64,000 nucleotides of DNA from Riptortus pedestris (Eukaryota > Arthropoda > Insecta > Hemiptera > Alydidae): positions 80,187,501 to 80,251,500 of the forward strand of contig CM032233.1 in the NCBI GenBank assembly GCA_019009955.1, read 5' to 3'. Below, piece by piece: positions 46,320-57,540 of the stretch. The translations under genes and the position numbers were made by a program. Under the pieces are notes generated by a model. The model did no database searches. It was given only the letters and a program-made list of their open reading frames with translations, and was not told the DNA's origin. The first letter of the stretch is position 1. The number at the start of each line of letters is the position of its first letter.

Positions 46320-47347
46320 CCTGCGCTAAAGAAGAGATCCATTTTTAATGAATTCGTTGTTCCTTTGGTTAACCCCAATAAGCTTCACCTTCCTTTTCTT
46401 TTTCAGTGATGTCATAAGACTTCTACATTCACTAACGTCATTAAGAACTTAGCAGTTTGATTATTTCTGATCCTTACTGGTTTCGCGCCACATTTCCATT
46501 GCTTCTAATCAATTATGGTCGCCTCTCTTTTGTGAGCTCAACTTTCACTCCCTTAAAGGAGGACCCTCCAAACGAATGACTTAGCGATCATTGTTTAGTG
46601 TCCATGCTTATAAACTTTATGGTTATACGCATGGATACTAAATCCAATGATATGGTTATATATTTTCTTGAAAGCCTATTTAGCTAATTTCATTCTATAT
46701 ATTTCAGATCTGTTATTTTCTACAGAAATTAACCTAAATTACAAATTAACCAGATATAACGGACTTGCTGATTTTCCAATTGTGTTGTTTCCAACTTTTC
46801 CATTGCTATTTTCATTGTATTTCTTTTCTTCTCCACTTCTAAAACTTTTACTTCATTAAGAATTTATGTTGTATTAAACTATTATTTCTGTTTTGATCTT
46901 CCCACGGGTGGTCATCATTTGTAAAACTGTAGTAATGAACTGGTTTCACGTTAATCTGCATATCTTCAGTTTCTTCTTTCTTTCACTGTTGATTTTAACA
47001 CTTTTAAGAATTCATGGAAGAAATAAAATAACAGAACATCCTTGTCTAACGCCTCCCTTTTCTGTTTCGCATTTGATTACAATTTGAAATTAATCTCCTA
47101 TCAACCCTTATTTTTGAATACACCCAAATATCAATTTTCAGTTTACTATATGAAGTTATTTTTTCAAACTATAAAAGCAACGGCTGTTTTTATTCATGTG
47201 TCCTTCCTTTATTCCTGTATAAATACTTAAGGTTAAAATGGCTTTTCCTCCTTCCGATCGAATCCCAAATCGGCCTTCAATAATATACAGCTCTTTTTTT
47301 ATTTCATAGCATGATATTTCTCTGATTATATATAATAGCAGGTTCAA
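46320..47347 (-). mobile_element. Non-LTR retrotransposon reverse transcriptase remnant
   Basis: Decayed reverse transcriptase in several frames on the minus strand, in the right order. RFGIRSEGGKAILTL (about 47272-47228) matches the conserved [QR]FGFR-x-G-x-x-T-x-x-A-I-L-x-L block. CFYSLKK (about 47179-47159), then a stop and LHIVN, matches the D-x-x-KAFD-x-V catalytic block with the aspartates lost. VRQGCSV at about 47033-47053 is the RQGC block. FTNDD at 46911-46925 corresponds to F-A-D-D. KLIGVNQRNNEFIKNG at about 46340-46390 matches the C-terminal LIGH-x-x-R-x-NEFIKN stretch of insect endonuclease-reverse transcriptases. Frameshifts and stops between blocks show it is long dead. Confidence 0.82.
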
Positions 47348-47477
47348 ACAAAAAAATGCAGAAGGGATATTAAATCCTCCTTTACTACTATGGAGCTGTG
47401 GGAGTAAATTAGTTGATAGGGATACAATCTATTATGTATCCTAACTTATAATATTATCTATTATTTATCCTAATTTT

Positions 47478-47662
47478 TCGGGTCGCAGGTTCAGGATTTT
47501 TTGGGCCATGTGAGTCAAGGAGTTCGATTCTCATCTAGAGAACTGGAAGTTATTTGCTGACAAACTCATTAAACAAAATAGTTCGTCCTACCCTGGCTTG
47601 AAAAAGGTGGTAACCTATAGATAACCCGTCCCAATTAGCCTTAATAGCACAAAATGGACGTT
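47478..47662 (+). mobile_element. tRNA-Leu-derived SINE, diverged
   Basis: GGGCCATGTGAGTCAAGGAG (box A side deleted or changed), box B GTTCGATTCTC, CTACCCTGGCTTG, AGATAACCCGTCCCAATTAG and AATGGACGTTAATAG. Older than the other copies. Confidence 0.75.
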
Positions 47663-49069
47663 AATAGATGGCAACAATATCCTTCTATTTTTCTCTAAAT
47701 GCAAAAGCCCTAACCTTGTTTAATTTTAACCCAACGGTCTAGCAAACAGCATAGCTCTCTGAAATTCGAGTTCGGTAGACCCAGGTATTAATAAACCTAT
47801 TCTTAAATTATGAGACACAAGAAATATTGCAGAAAATCTGCATTTTCGACTGTTTACCGATTCTGCTAACCACTTCCAGTAGTAGAATATTCAGAAGGAA
47901 ATTCGCTAATAGCAATTTAAAGAGGGTAACACACAATTAAAACTTTTCGAAGGAATTCTAAAATAAATGCAGTTTGTCGATTACACAGTCGACTGTAGTA
48001 AGGTGGTAAGAGAGGAAAACAAAATCAGAATTAATTACCTCCGTTTCTGGTCATGGAATTTTATAAGTTTAATTCCTATATAGTTATTTATATCCGGCTT
48101 CAGCTACTTCAGTATGTGGGAGGGTTAACAATTCTGACAACTATATTCTATCAAACTTTTTCCTACTTCTTAACTAAAAAAAATAGTTTTGGGGGTAAAA
48201 ATATTGAAAACGTAAATTAATTGTATCCAGTTCAAATACAATAACGACTCTTTTTAAGTTTCTAACATAAAACGTCCATACTGGTTGACATAATGCATAT
48301 TCTAGACTCCTTTATAGTTTCTTATTAATGCTTCTTCAAAAATTTATTATCTCAACAATGTGACTTATTTGTAATAATTTAAAGTTGAGTGGACAGGCGC
48401 AGCTCTTTGATATCGCATCGAGCATGTGCATGGATGACCGGAGTTTCAATTAAGCATGTCACCCTATAAATATTCTTTAGCTGTCGCTTTAATGAGTTTT
48501 GTCGTTGGACCCAATTTATTCCTCCTCAGCAACACGAGAGAATTGAATAGCTACTTGGGAAATAAAATAGCCAACTTAGACCCATCCAAATGTGGCAGGA
48601 AAGGAACCGGATTACCATTCAACATACTAGTCGAGGACCATTCATGGACTGTTTGTTATAGGTTTTGTTTTAGTTCAGTTCGAATAATGTTTGGTATACG
48701 AGGTCTCTTATAGAATTATTAAAAATGTACTTTATATTAAAGCATATTCATATTGTACTGAACAGATAGCTTCGAGAAGTTTCACTTTGTTCTGGGAAAA
48801 GAAAAAATGTCAACGTAAAAGAAATATACAAAGCCCTGATTTCTTTGATTGAAATTATGTCTGAGATTTTGTTCGTCTCACAAGAATAATAAAGTCATTC
48901 TTACGGCGTACTGAAGTGTTAAAGAGCTTTGACCTCATAAATTCTATTGAACGTGGCAATAAGAGGTGCTTAGGGCTTCTTTAAACTGAAGATACTGCAA
49001 AATGTCTTACTTCAATACAAATTATTATATTTTTGCTGATTTGCTTAAACGAAAATTAATTATTGCGGT
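47663..49069. other. No gene recognised
   Basis: AT-rich. An 85-codon plus-strand frame at 48456-48713 has balanced composition but no domain I recognise and no promoter or splice context. Confidence 0.35.
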
Positions 49070-49310
49070 TGTTACCGTGCGCGATTTTTCAAATCTACCT
49101 TCGAATGCTCACCGATTCTTCCCAATTGGTTACGTGTGTTGGTGTGTGTCTTACGTTCCAGCTGCCACCATTTTTATTGGGCCATCACGTATATCAATAT
49201 AACTGTTTCATGAAAAATAGGAATTTGATGTTTTAGAGAAGATGCAAAATCCTAAAAATCTCTGTTACTATGAGTCACATTGAAAAATGATTTCTTCAGT
49301 ATACCATCAT
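49070..49310 (-). mobile_element. HINE-like fragment, strongly decayed
   Basis: GTGCGCGATTTTTC, GAATGCTCACCGATTCTTCC, a GTGTGTTGGTGTGTGTC stretch at the microsatellite site, CATCACGTATATCAATATA and CTCTGTTACTATGAGTCAC follow family order. Both ends are missing. Confidence 0.5.
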
Positions 49311-49329
49311 ACTCATACAAGTTGTGTGT

Positions 49330-49382
<53 letters not shown>

Positions 49383-50420
49383 ATACCGCGGTTATTTCCA
49401 ATCATAATTACATAGGATTCTTACTAAGGTGAAGATAGGAAATAGAATTATATATGAGGCCATTTCAGTATCATTCAAAGCGTGGGCAGTTTACACATCC
49501 TTCATATAGTGCTTTTTTCCTTACTGGGGCGTGGGAGGGGTTTACATCTCATCCATGCCGCATATATTAACTTTTAGAATCCGTGGCCATTTGAAGAATG
49601 TTTTTAAAAATGTTCAGGTTGCTCCATGTTTACATGAATAGGGTACGGCACGTAAGGGAAAACTGAGGTTTTACAACGTCCCCTGAAGGAGAATCTTTGA
49701 ATACAGTTACTTGGATCTCCATGTTCCGAAACTTTGACAAGGGCGACTGGCCTCGTATTACGTTCTACAGCACTGGCAAAGGAAAGCTAAGCACGCGCTC
49801 GTAAAAAGGTTGCGGGAAGCTGACTCGTTTGTTTACACAGAGAGAGGATCGTAAAGCCTCCAGAGAGAGAGAGAGAGAGAGAGGCGGTTTGCATTTTAAA
49901 GACCATTTGCTTACTTTTATGACGTCGAGACATTGGAGATAACTTAACACTTAAACGTTTATGGGCGGAACGCCTAATACAATTGGAGAATTTATGAACC
50001 ATAAATCTCATTAATCGTCTTACTAAGATAATTGCATTCATAACTCAGGAGAGCTCTACGGTCATTTCAACTACCTTAACGAAAAGCTACCTCCCTGAAG
50101 TTTGCTGATAGTAAACGTTAATAAAATATTTTTTTAGCTTATAGAGATGATACAAACGAGTTAAAAAAAATATGTTTAAGGATTATAAAATTGTGGTATA
50201 AACGAAAGAACTCAATTGAAGAATCTTTGTAGTTTTGACCAAAGGATAACAATACTTAGGATATCAGGATTAGCCCCCAGTAAATAATTATTTAAATTTA
50301 AATTCAGATAAACGACCGAGGCAGAAAGAAATTCCTATATTTTAATAACAATATAAACCACATTGGAGAGCATATCGTAAGGCGCTTTGGAAAGAGGGAT
50401 TCAATAGTTTTACAGCCGCT
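49311..50420. other. No gene; TA and GA microsatellites
   Basis: (TA)n at 49336-49376 outside any HINE-like blocks and a short (GA)n at 49860-49882. No supported gene. Confidence 0.4.
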
Positions 50421-50527
50421 ACTAAAGATACTTAAAAACTATTACACATGACTATTGCACTTAGGACTAGGGTTATAGTAACCCTAGTCGTAAGTGCAAT
50501 AGTCAAGTGATAGTAAGTATCTTTAGT
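50421..50527. repeat. Large near-perfect hairpin with 3-base loop
   Basis: The inner arms 50449-50475 and 50479-50505 are 27 bases each and pair at 26 positions around the loop TAG (50476-50478); the tips are GACTAGGGTTA and TAACCCTAGTC. Outer arms (ACTAAAGATACTTA and TAAGTATCTTTAGT) continue the pairing after a small bulged part, giving arms of about 50. It is far longer than a transcription terminator. A foldback element, a hairpin RNA precursor or a recent palindromic duplication are all possible. Confidence 0.9.
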
Positions 50528-50531
50528 CTTG

Positions 50532-50566
50532 CCCTGAAGAAGAGAAAATAAAGATTCTCGAAATAT
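50532..50566 (+). ncRNA. Hammerhead-ribozyme-like core motif
   Basis: CTGAAGA (matching CUGANGA), then GAGAA, an 8-base loop and TTCTC (a 5-bp stem in the stem II position), then GAAA. This is the spacing of the conserved hammerhead core. The required stem III partner ending in UH before the upstream hairpin was not found, so self-cleavage is unproven. Similar motifs are known at the ends of Penelope-like retroelements and retrozymes. Confidence 0.3.
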
Positions 50567-50579
50567 CGGCATAAATTAA

Positions 50580-50662
50580 GATTTTTTTCCCATCATTGAC
50601 CAAAACACCAAAAAGAATAACAACACCATATATAAATATAACCTGGTCGAAATCATCAACAC

Positions 50663-50725
<63 letters not shown>

Positions 50726-53103
50726 TAAATTAATTAATTTCCAACATATCCTCGACGCCGAATGACATGCATTTGGCAACTTCAACCTCAGACTGCAAGT
50801 ATTTTAATATATGCCTTTAAAGGAATGAAAGAATAGGTGCTTCATCAAACAACAGCTCTCTGTAAATGTTTTATTTTATCTTCAACTTCTTGACGTTCAT
50901 TCGAAATCCTGTTGTGTATTTCGATGTACTCGTTTGTGGAACACCCTGTATAAAATTATAGCACAGATATCCCTCAAATTAATTACCTAGTAACGATAAA
51001 GATATTATAATCTACTCATAAATTGAATAGACCTCTAAGAGTTTAGATGATATTTTGAATTTGACCGTCTTATCTATAATCTTAATGTTGAGGGTGTGCA
51101 TGTTTTTGTTATTTTTTTTTTTGGATATTTTTGTACAACATTTTTTTCTACTTTAAAGCTCGGAATAAAAACCGATCCAATAAAGTGAAACATACTTCCT
51201 TCAAAGAAGTGCTTATTATAACTGGTTTTGATTCGCAATAAGATGAGTTTATTAAAATAAAATTACATTTAAATGTTTTATTACTTGCTAAAATTCTAAT
51301 AAATAACATTTACAAAAATGTAAATGAACCACAAAATATTTTTCTTAGGCTAAAAAGGCCATAAAACCATAAACGTAAATAAAAGTCAGGAGTGAATGAG
51401 CACAAATATAAACTCCCTCAGCGTTTTGTTAAGCAGTTATAGGAACACCTTGAAATTTACTTCTCTATTCCGTCAAGGCTTTGACAGTTGTTCAATAGGT
51501 ATGAAGTCATAATTATGATGGACAGAGTTCAGTTGTTCACTGTTGTTCCAACTCCCATATTGAATATTTCTTGAAGGTTATTCTGAATAAACTGCTCTAT
51601 TAAATGTTGTTCTCGCATTTACTGATTTGGATGGGGGAAACATAATTCAAATATGAATAGACAAGGTAGAAGGTCCTTAGTAAAAATAACACAATTAATT
51701 TCTTTAACACCTTTATTCATAATATCTACATGCTTCACTTCACCTGATGCCTCCTAGTGAATTTATTTATCACAGCACCTAACACACATACTCTTCTACC
51801 TTTTGTTCGCCGTGTGTCTGAGCAGAAATTAAAGGTTCGGGGAGTCCCGAAGATGGATGAGATTCACCTAAAATTCATTAGGAATTCATAAGTAAAAAAA
51901 TCAGAAGCTGGACAACTTTTATTAAACATGAACGATTAATTAAAGTTGAGCATGAGCCACTGACATTGTTTTATTTTTATTTGATTTTCCAGTTTTTTTC
52001 TGTTACATTAAGTATATATTAATTTAAAATCCAAAATATTTAATTTTTTTTTTTTACAAAGAAGAAAGAACGTCACTAGACAAATGGGTTAACTCAAGCC
52101 TCTGTAAATTTCTTAATATTTTAAAAATTATTAAATATGGAAACGAAAATAAAATTTACTTTATTCGTTCATTAATATTCATTCAACACTAAAATTGAGA
52201 AATCCCTAATAACTTTATTTAATGTTAATTGTTGTAAACTAAGCAAGTTGTGGACATCAGTTATTCCATAAGATTCATTTGAGGAAAAGAAATTGAATTA
52301 AGCTTAAAATAACCTGACAGAGGCTTTTACGTTAGTCAAACCCAATTCTGAATCAATTCCGAGAAGCCTATCGAGAACGGATGTCATCGTATACATATTT
52401 TTTTTTTCTGTTCAAGAAAAACTGATAATCAGCTGAGTTGTTAGAAATGTTATCGAAGTAAATATTATCATCCTGTCACAAGGAGAAGAAATAAGTTCAC
52501 TACCTTTCTATTAGGAATTCAGAGCATATTTTGTTAATCACCGTTACTAGGAGAGATATCTATTTGACAAGAGATGTCGTATTTATTTAAAATACATATT
52601 TACGTATTGTTGACTTAAATTAATGAAATTAAGATATTTTATTTTTGAGAAAAATTCATAAATTTTAGATTTTAAGATTTTATTTACAATTGCTTACAGG
52701 ATTATTCCCATGCAATTGGGGTTCAGCTTATATAATTGTGTTAATCCATATTTGTGTTGTTTTATGTTACAATTTTTGATTATATGTAATTAATAACAAG
52801 TTTTTGAATTAAAAAAACAAAACAAACTTTCTTGGCTAAATGACCATAAAAATAAAATGATTTAAGGCAACCATTAAAAAAAAATTAAAAATAATACACT
52901 CATAAAAAAAGCATTCACAGAACTTCTCTTTTTAAAACAAATAAATAAAAATTAAAAAAAGAATGTCACATATACTGAAAACGACTGAAGAAAACTTAAC
53001 AGAAAAAATATGGATCTTAAAAATGATTTTTATATTACAATGCTAATAATGATCTCCTTAATTTAACCACAATATATATTTATAAAGTAGCATTAGATCA
53101 TCT
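50580..53103. other. No gene; TA array and low-complexity AT-rich DNA
   Basis: (TA)n at 50667-50722. The remainder is AT-rich with many A or T runs, especially 52790-52990. No frame or repeat recognised; part of 52600-53100 may be the 3' UTR of the LINE remnant that follows on the minus strand. Confidence 0.4.
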
Positions 53104-53336
53104 CGAGATGAAGTGTTAATAACATCATGATATTAGCTATCAGAATCTACAAGAACAATATTGTTCATGAGTTTGATTCTTAATGCGGGGTAAATTGGGT
53201 AATAGAGGAACATGTGGGACATACACTCTTGCACATCCATACTGCAAAGATTGCATTTTAGTCTGGGGTTTATTGTGTAGACAATTTTATTTACTGTTTA
53301 CTTGATATGGTAATTACTGGGGGTTCTAATGTGTGA

Positions 53337-53409
<73 letters not shown>

Positions 53410-53545
53410 AGAGAGGTTTAAATTAAAATAATTTTGAGAAAACCCTGGGATTACCTGCATATTTTTGTATAGAATACTATACCCTGATTTTTCTTTGTCC
53501 TCTAAATCTCGGGACATTAGCTGATATCTTAGAGTAAAAAGCATT
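53104..53545 (-). mobile_element. Non-LTR retrotransposon C-terminal remnant split by TA array
   Basis: On the minus strand the frame gives IPGFSQNYFNLNLSNP, then a TA array, then HIRTPSNYHIK, a stop, TVNKIVYTINPRLK and CNLCSMDVQECMSHMFLYYP. W/G-F-x-x-LNLS, R-L-R-T-x-x-N and C-x2-C-x8-H-x4-C/Y followed by P-x-Y is the usual C-terminal zinc-knuckle arrangement of jockey/I-group LINEs; the last cysteine has become Y. The TA array (53344-53403) lies inside the former reading frame. Confidence 0.72.
53344..53403. repeat. (TA)n microsatellite inside LINE reading frame
   Basis: Pure TA array that separates two collinear pieces of one LINE coding sequence. It must have expanded after the element inserted. 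Confidence 0.92.
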
Positions 53546-56188
53546 TCCTTTAAGCTTCTCTTTAGTAATAATGGAAATTCTTAAATTAAGAAATAATATA
53601 ATATCTCATTTTATTGTAAACACTGAACAGTTCACCATTTTAGAAATATGAAGTTTAAAAAATAAAACTCCACGATAATAGGTTCTTCGTGGTCGTTCAC
53701 ACGTTTATATTGAGTAGGGACTTGTATTTCAGATGGGCAAGGTTATCTCTTCATTGCGACTGCGTGTCAGCAAAATAACTATTATTATTATTAATCCCTG
53801 ATATTAGCTGAATGATCCGTTTGAAGAGCACCTGATGCGCATTTAGAGAACTATCTAGCAGTTCGCAATATAGTTAACGTAAGAATTTTAGTTAACACCA
53901 TTTCAAAAAAAATAATAAATTAATTGTCAAGTCTCCTATCTACTGACTATAATTAATATGCATTTGTTTAAAAAAAAAAAATTGCTTCGTTTAAATTCTA
54001 AGCTTTTATTCCTTGTGTGTCGATGCAGTAGGCAAGAGTTTACCACTACAATAGGACTCCCTATTCACGGAAAAAGCAACAAGAGAATGCCGTCAGTTGC
54101 ATAAGTCCTTTCTGTAACTATACTGCCACAGTCATCACCTCTTAAGCTCTACAGATCACTATTGGAGTAAACATAAGCTCGATTCCAAATATTTCTGTAG
54201 AACTCACACTTTTTTAAAGTAAATCACTGTATATTTTTTTTTTATTCAACCTAAGTCATATTTTCCGCTCTGGGAAGAATGGAAAATAAAACTAGCAACT
54301 GAATTTTAGTGTTCAAATGTGGTTGTGAGTAGCGAAAGAAGCGCAGTTCAATTATGATTCCTCAGATTCCTTAATAGTGCTAGTGAATTTGAATCATGGA
54401 TAAATGCATATTTGCCAGTTTTCATTTATCTCTGTTTGTAATGACTCACGAGGGGAGCTAGTTGCATCAATGCCTAACTCGGAATACGTTTACACATAAA
54501 AGTTCGACACGAATTCGACTTTAATGCCGTGATTGAAAGCCCTATTCATTTATAATCTTAGTATTATAGAGTTTAGTCCAAAATAGCCCAGCAGTAATAA
54601 GTGCGCCAGCCCCCAAAACGTGTGAAAAACACCCTGTCAAACATCCCACCTGATTTAAATTTGAAAAAAAAAATCCAAAAATAACGAATTATAGTCATGT
54701 CAAAACAACTTTTTAACTGCATTCTCTTTGGAAAAAGAGTATCGAGCGAGAAACCTATAAATGGGGCTTTCACAAACATAATTATTCTTAAATCTTTAAT
54801 TCTCAAAATAAAATAGGAATTTTTACATTTTCCATATTTCTGGTTCTCTTTGACCGTTCTGCCCTATATGCTTCCCGGTTTATTTATCGCGTTTTCAATA
54901 GCTTTTATATCTGTACGTAGAGCATCTAGGCTCTTTGATACACTCCCTTCAGCAGTTTTTGTTGAACTGAATAACAAAAGCAGTGAGCAAAACTTTATCC
55001 CAATAAAAATCCCTGATGAGGTGATGGATTTGAGGATACATATAGGGAAAAATGGCCAATCTGATCCAATTATAAAAAAAAAATGAAAATCGCATTTTTT
55101 TTTTTTTTTTATCACTCTATTCTAAGATGAGTTTCAAAATATTTAATTCGATCAAAAATTAACAAAAACATAATTAGCTGTTAACTGGAAACAAGAACCT
55201 CACTAAAAAGCTACTCTTATTTACGTTACCGTTAAACTATTTTTTTTATAATGTACAAAATCCTAAATATCCAGGCTCATCTTGAATTATGGTTGTTGTT
55301 ATTCTAATAATACACGCGGATGTTATTCGTTTGAGTCATGGGTTCGGAGGTAACCTGTGGATAACCCGTCCGTGTTCCCTTTGTTATATTAAGCATACTC
55401 AAATATATATATATATATACAATTGTATCTTATTCATATGTACGTTTTAATCTCTTCATTAATTATTAAGCTCTTATAAGTAACAGGGCCTAGTAGAAGT
55501 ATAGAAATAGATAAACTAATTGCATGAGGGTTAATTTGCCAAGATCTGTTTGTATTTAATAGTTTATTAAGGAACCACTGGCCGTGACCCGCTCTCCGAT
55601 CCTCTCCCGACCTTCTCTGTATATTTATAAATCTTAGTAGAGCCAGTGTCACAATGTTTCATGCGATTAGTGAAGAATCAAAAGCGTTAGTCTGAAATGC
55701 CATATGGCGCTTTTAGTGTCAAATTTACAGGTACCGAGTTATCTTAACCCATTTAAATACTATTTTTATCCCGTGTCGATTTAACTCATCTTCATCTCTG
55801 TTCCGCTTGGACGCACATTTCAAAGCTAAGTTCTTAACATATTTAAAACTAATCACTTTAACATAGATTAATGCTTAACTTATATCAAATGAGCTACCAG
55901 GTAATTATATACTAAAATTATCATAATGTTCATTAAGTCTCATTTTAATCTATATATCATTCTTTCCTATTACAATAAAGAGAATAATAATTAATTTCTT
56001 CTAACTTTCTGGCTTAATCTTTACCTTTTAAAAAACTATGTATAAGTATTTTTTATTTGTACGTTATTCTTGAATTGTGTTTTAAGGCATTGCATCTAAA
56101 AATAGTATCACTCTTAAACCTAATTATGTCACACACAAGACATTGACCCATCACTTTCTTCCTTTAATTATTATACTCACCATTTTAA
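53546..56188. other. No gene recognised; SINE scrap at 55335
   Basis: AT-rich. Overlapping frames at 54850-55086 (plus) and 54864-55115 (minus) have reasonable composition but no recognisable domain. At 55335-55372 GGTAACCTGTGGATAACCCG is a small piece of the SINE body. Confidence 0.35.
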
Positions 56189-56416
56189 TTGAAATTTTGG
56201 TTACAGTACCTTCATATGTTCAGAAATAATAATAAGCAAACGCTTATGGGGGTTTGTGTTTGGCTATGTGTTTTTTTTTTGGATTTCTTTCCTTACCTTG
56301 CTTTAAAATTCACATTAATCTATACAGAGGGTTCTAAATCAACACAGAGTTCTGTGTTAAATAATTTTGGGGTTCTTTTACGGTGGCCACTGAAAATCTT
56401 CACCCTTCCTCTATAA
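56189..56416 (+). mobile_element. RNase H-like fragment of a non-LTR retrotransposon
   Basis: Residues LIYTEGSKSTQSSV and FGVLL at about 56315-56380 match the first strand of LINE RNase H domains, usually [IF]-Y-T-D-G-S-K-x(n)-G-[AFV]-G-[VA]; the catalytic D is replaced by E. The upstream part of the frame is low-complexity. Only this N-terminal edge of the domain survives. Confidence 0.55.
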
Positions 56417-56443
56417 CATTTTTTTTTCCACTTCCAGAAATAA

Positions 56444-56659
56444 TTAGAAGTTTCTTTTGACATTTGTTCCATTAACAATTTTATTTACTTTAGTATTTCT
56501 TGGACCATCTGAGTAAATATCCATTAGTATTAAATTCAATATATCCAATCCAATATCTGAAGGGAATTTGTTTAAATTGTTTTTTCTTTTACACTTTTTA
56601 TTGTTGTTAAGGCACGCTGAAGATAGGAATTGTATTTCAGGAAGTGCTAAGCAATACAA
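56444..56659 (-). mobile_element. Second RNase H-like fragment, opposite strand
   Basis: A 71-codon minus-strand frame contains LPSDIG-like KFPSDIGLDIL and then MDIYSDGPRNTK, comparable to the D-I-Y-T-D-G-S-[RK] start of a LINE RNase H. It lies tail-to-tail with the fragment on the plus strand, so two insertions meet here. Short and diverged. Confidence 0.45.
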
Positions 56660-56969
56660 TATGATTTTATCATATAAAAGAGCAGCCTGTCAATGTTATA
56701 AAATGTCTCTATTTTATGACAACATAATTATTTGATCACATGTGTTATTGAAACTGGAGGAATCACTGTTTGCAATTGACTAAATTCAACGAAATATTTA
56801 CAAGATAAAAAATAGAAGAAAACAATAAAACGGAATTTATTGCAACTAATTTAGCAATTTAATTGGCAAAGAAACAAAATAAGTGTTCAATGGAAGCAAT
56901 AAAAATTTAATTTCATGTACTTTAATTTTAAGTAATCGTTGTGGTGGTCATTGCTCGTAAACATTAATA

Positions 56970-57540
56970 TGAATGAATAAGTTTATTCCTTTTAACATTA
57001 TACATTTTTGTAGCAAGGGTTCAGCCATTGACATATTTCCATGATTACAATTTTTTTTCTAAACATAAACAGGGAATCAATTTTAAAATACCATATATAA
57101 TAATTACCGGAAGAATTAAAAAAAAAGAAAAAAAAGAGCATAAAACATTTACATAATTTTACTAGTATTTGCATGTTTTTCTGTCTAAGGCAAAGATTTC
57201 TAAGTAGGAAAGCATATATGCAGTTTACATATATTCAAAAAGATTATCCATGGAGATTATATCTTCTTGCTGTGGAATGTTGAGGATTTTCATGAGATCG
57301 TTTCTTCTTTCTTCTAAAACAGGGCAATTAATAATGATGTCTTGTCTATCTTCGCAAAAGGGGCATGGCTTTTCTGGATTAAATGTGTAAAATGCCTTTT
57401 AACCATTAATCTTTGATTTTTATTACCTAATAAGCGGACTTGAGCAATAACCTTAGCCTCATAAAATGCCATTTTTAGGTTTAGGTACACCTCGCTTCTG
57501 CCACACGGAGCTAATTCTTCTGAAAAACTGGCCATACGTG
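56970..57540 (-). mobile_element. Non-LTR retrotransposon C-terminus and 3' UTR
   Basis: The minus-strand frame starts MASFSEELAPCGRSEVY, continues QVRLLGNKNQRLMVKRHFT and, after a 2-base frameshift, FNPEKPCPFCEDRQDIIINC, PVLEERRNDLMKIL, ending in TAA near 57229. R-L-x-G-x-x-x, C-x2-C and CPVLEERR are the C-terminal zinc-knuckle hallmarks of RNase H-bearing LINEs; the histidine is lost. About 260 bases of A/T-rich 3' UTR follow, with AATAAA near 56980. Confidence 0.75.

Noticed and set aside
48456..48713. 85-codon plus-strand frame
   Set aside because: Balanced composition but nothing recognisable; length is within chance expectation for 64 kb.
50532..50566. Calling a complete hammerhead ribozyme
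   Set aside because: The core motif is there, but no stem III partner with the UH cleavage site was found at the required place.
54850..55115. 78- and 83-codon overlapping frames as a gene
   Set aside because: Mutual shadows on opposite strands; no domain could be recognised with confidence.
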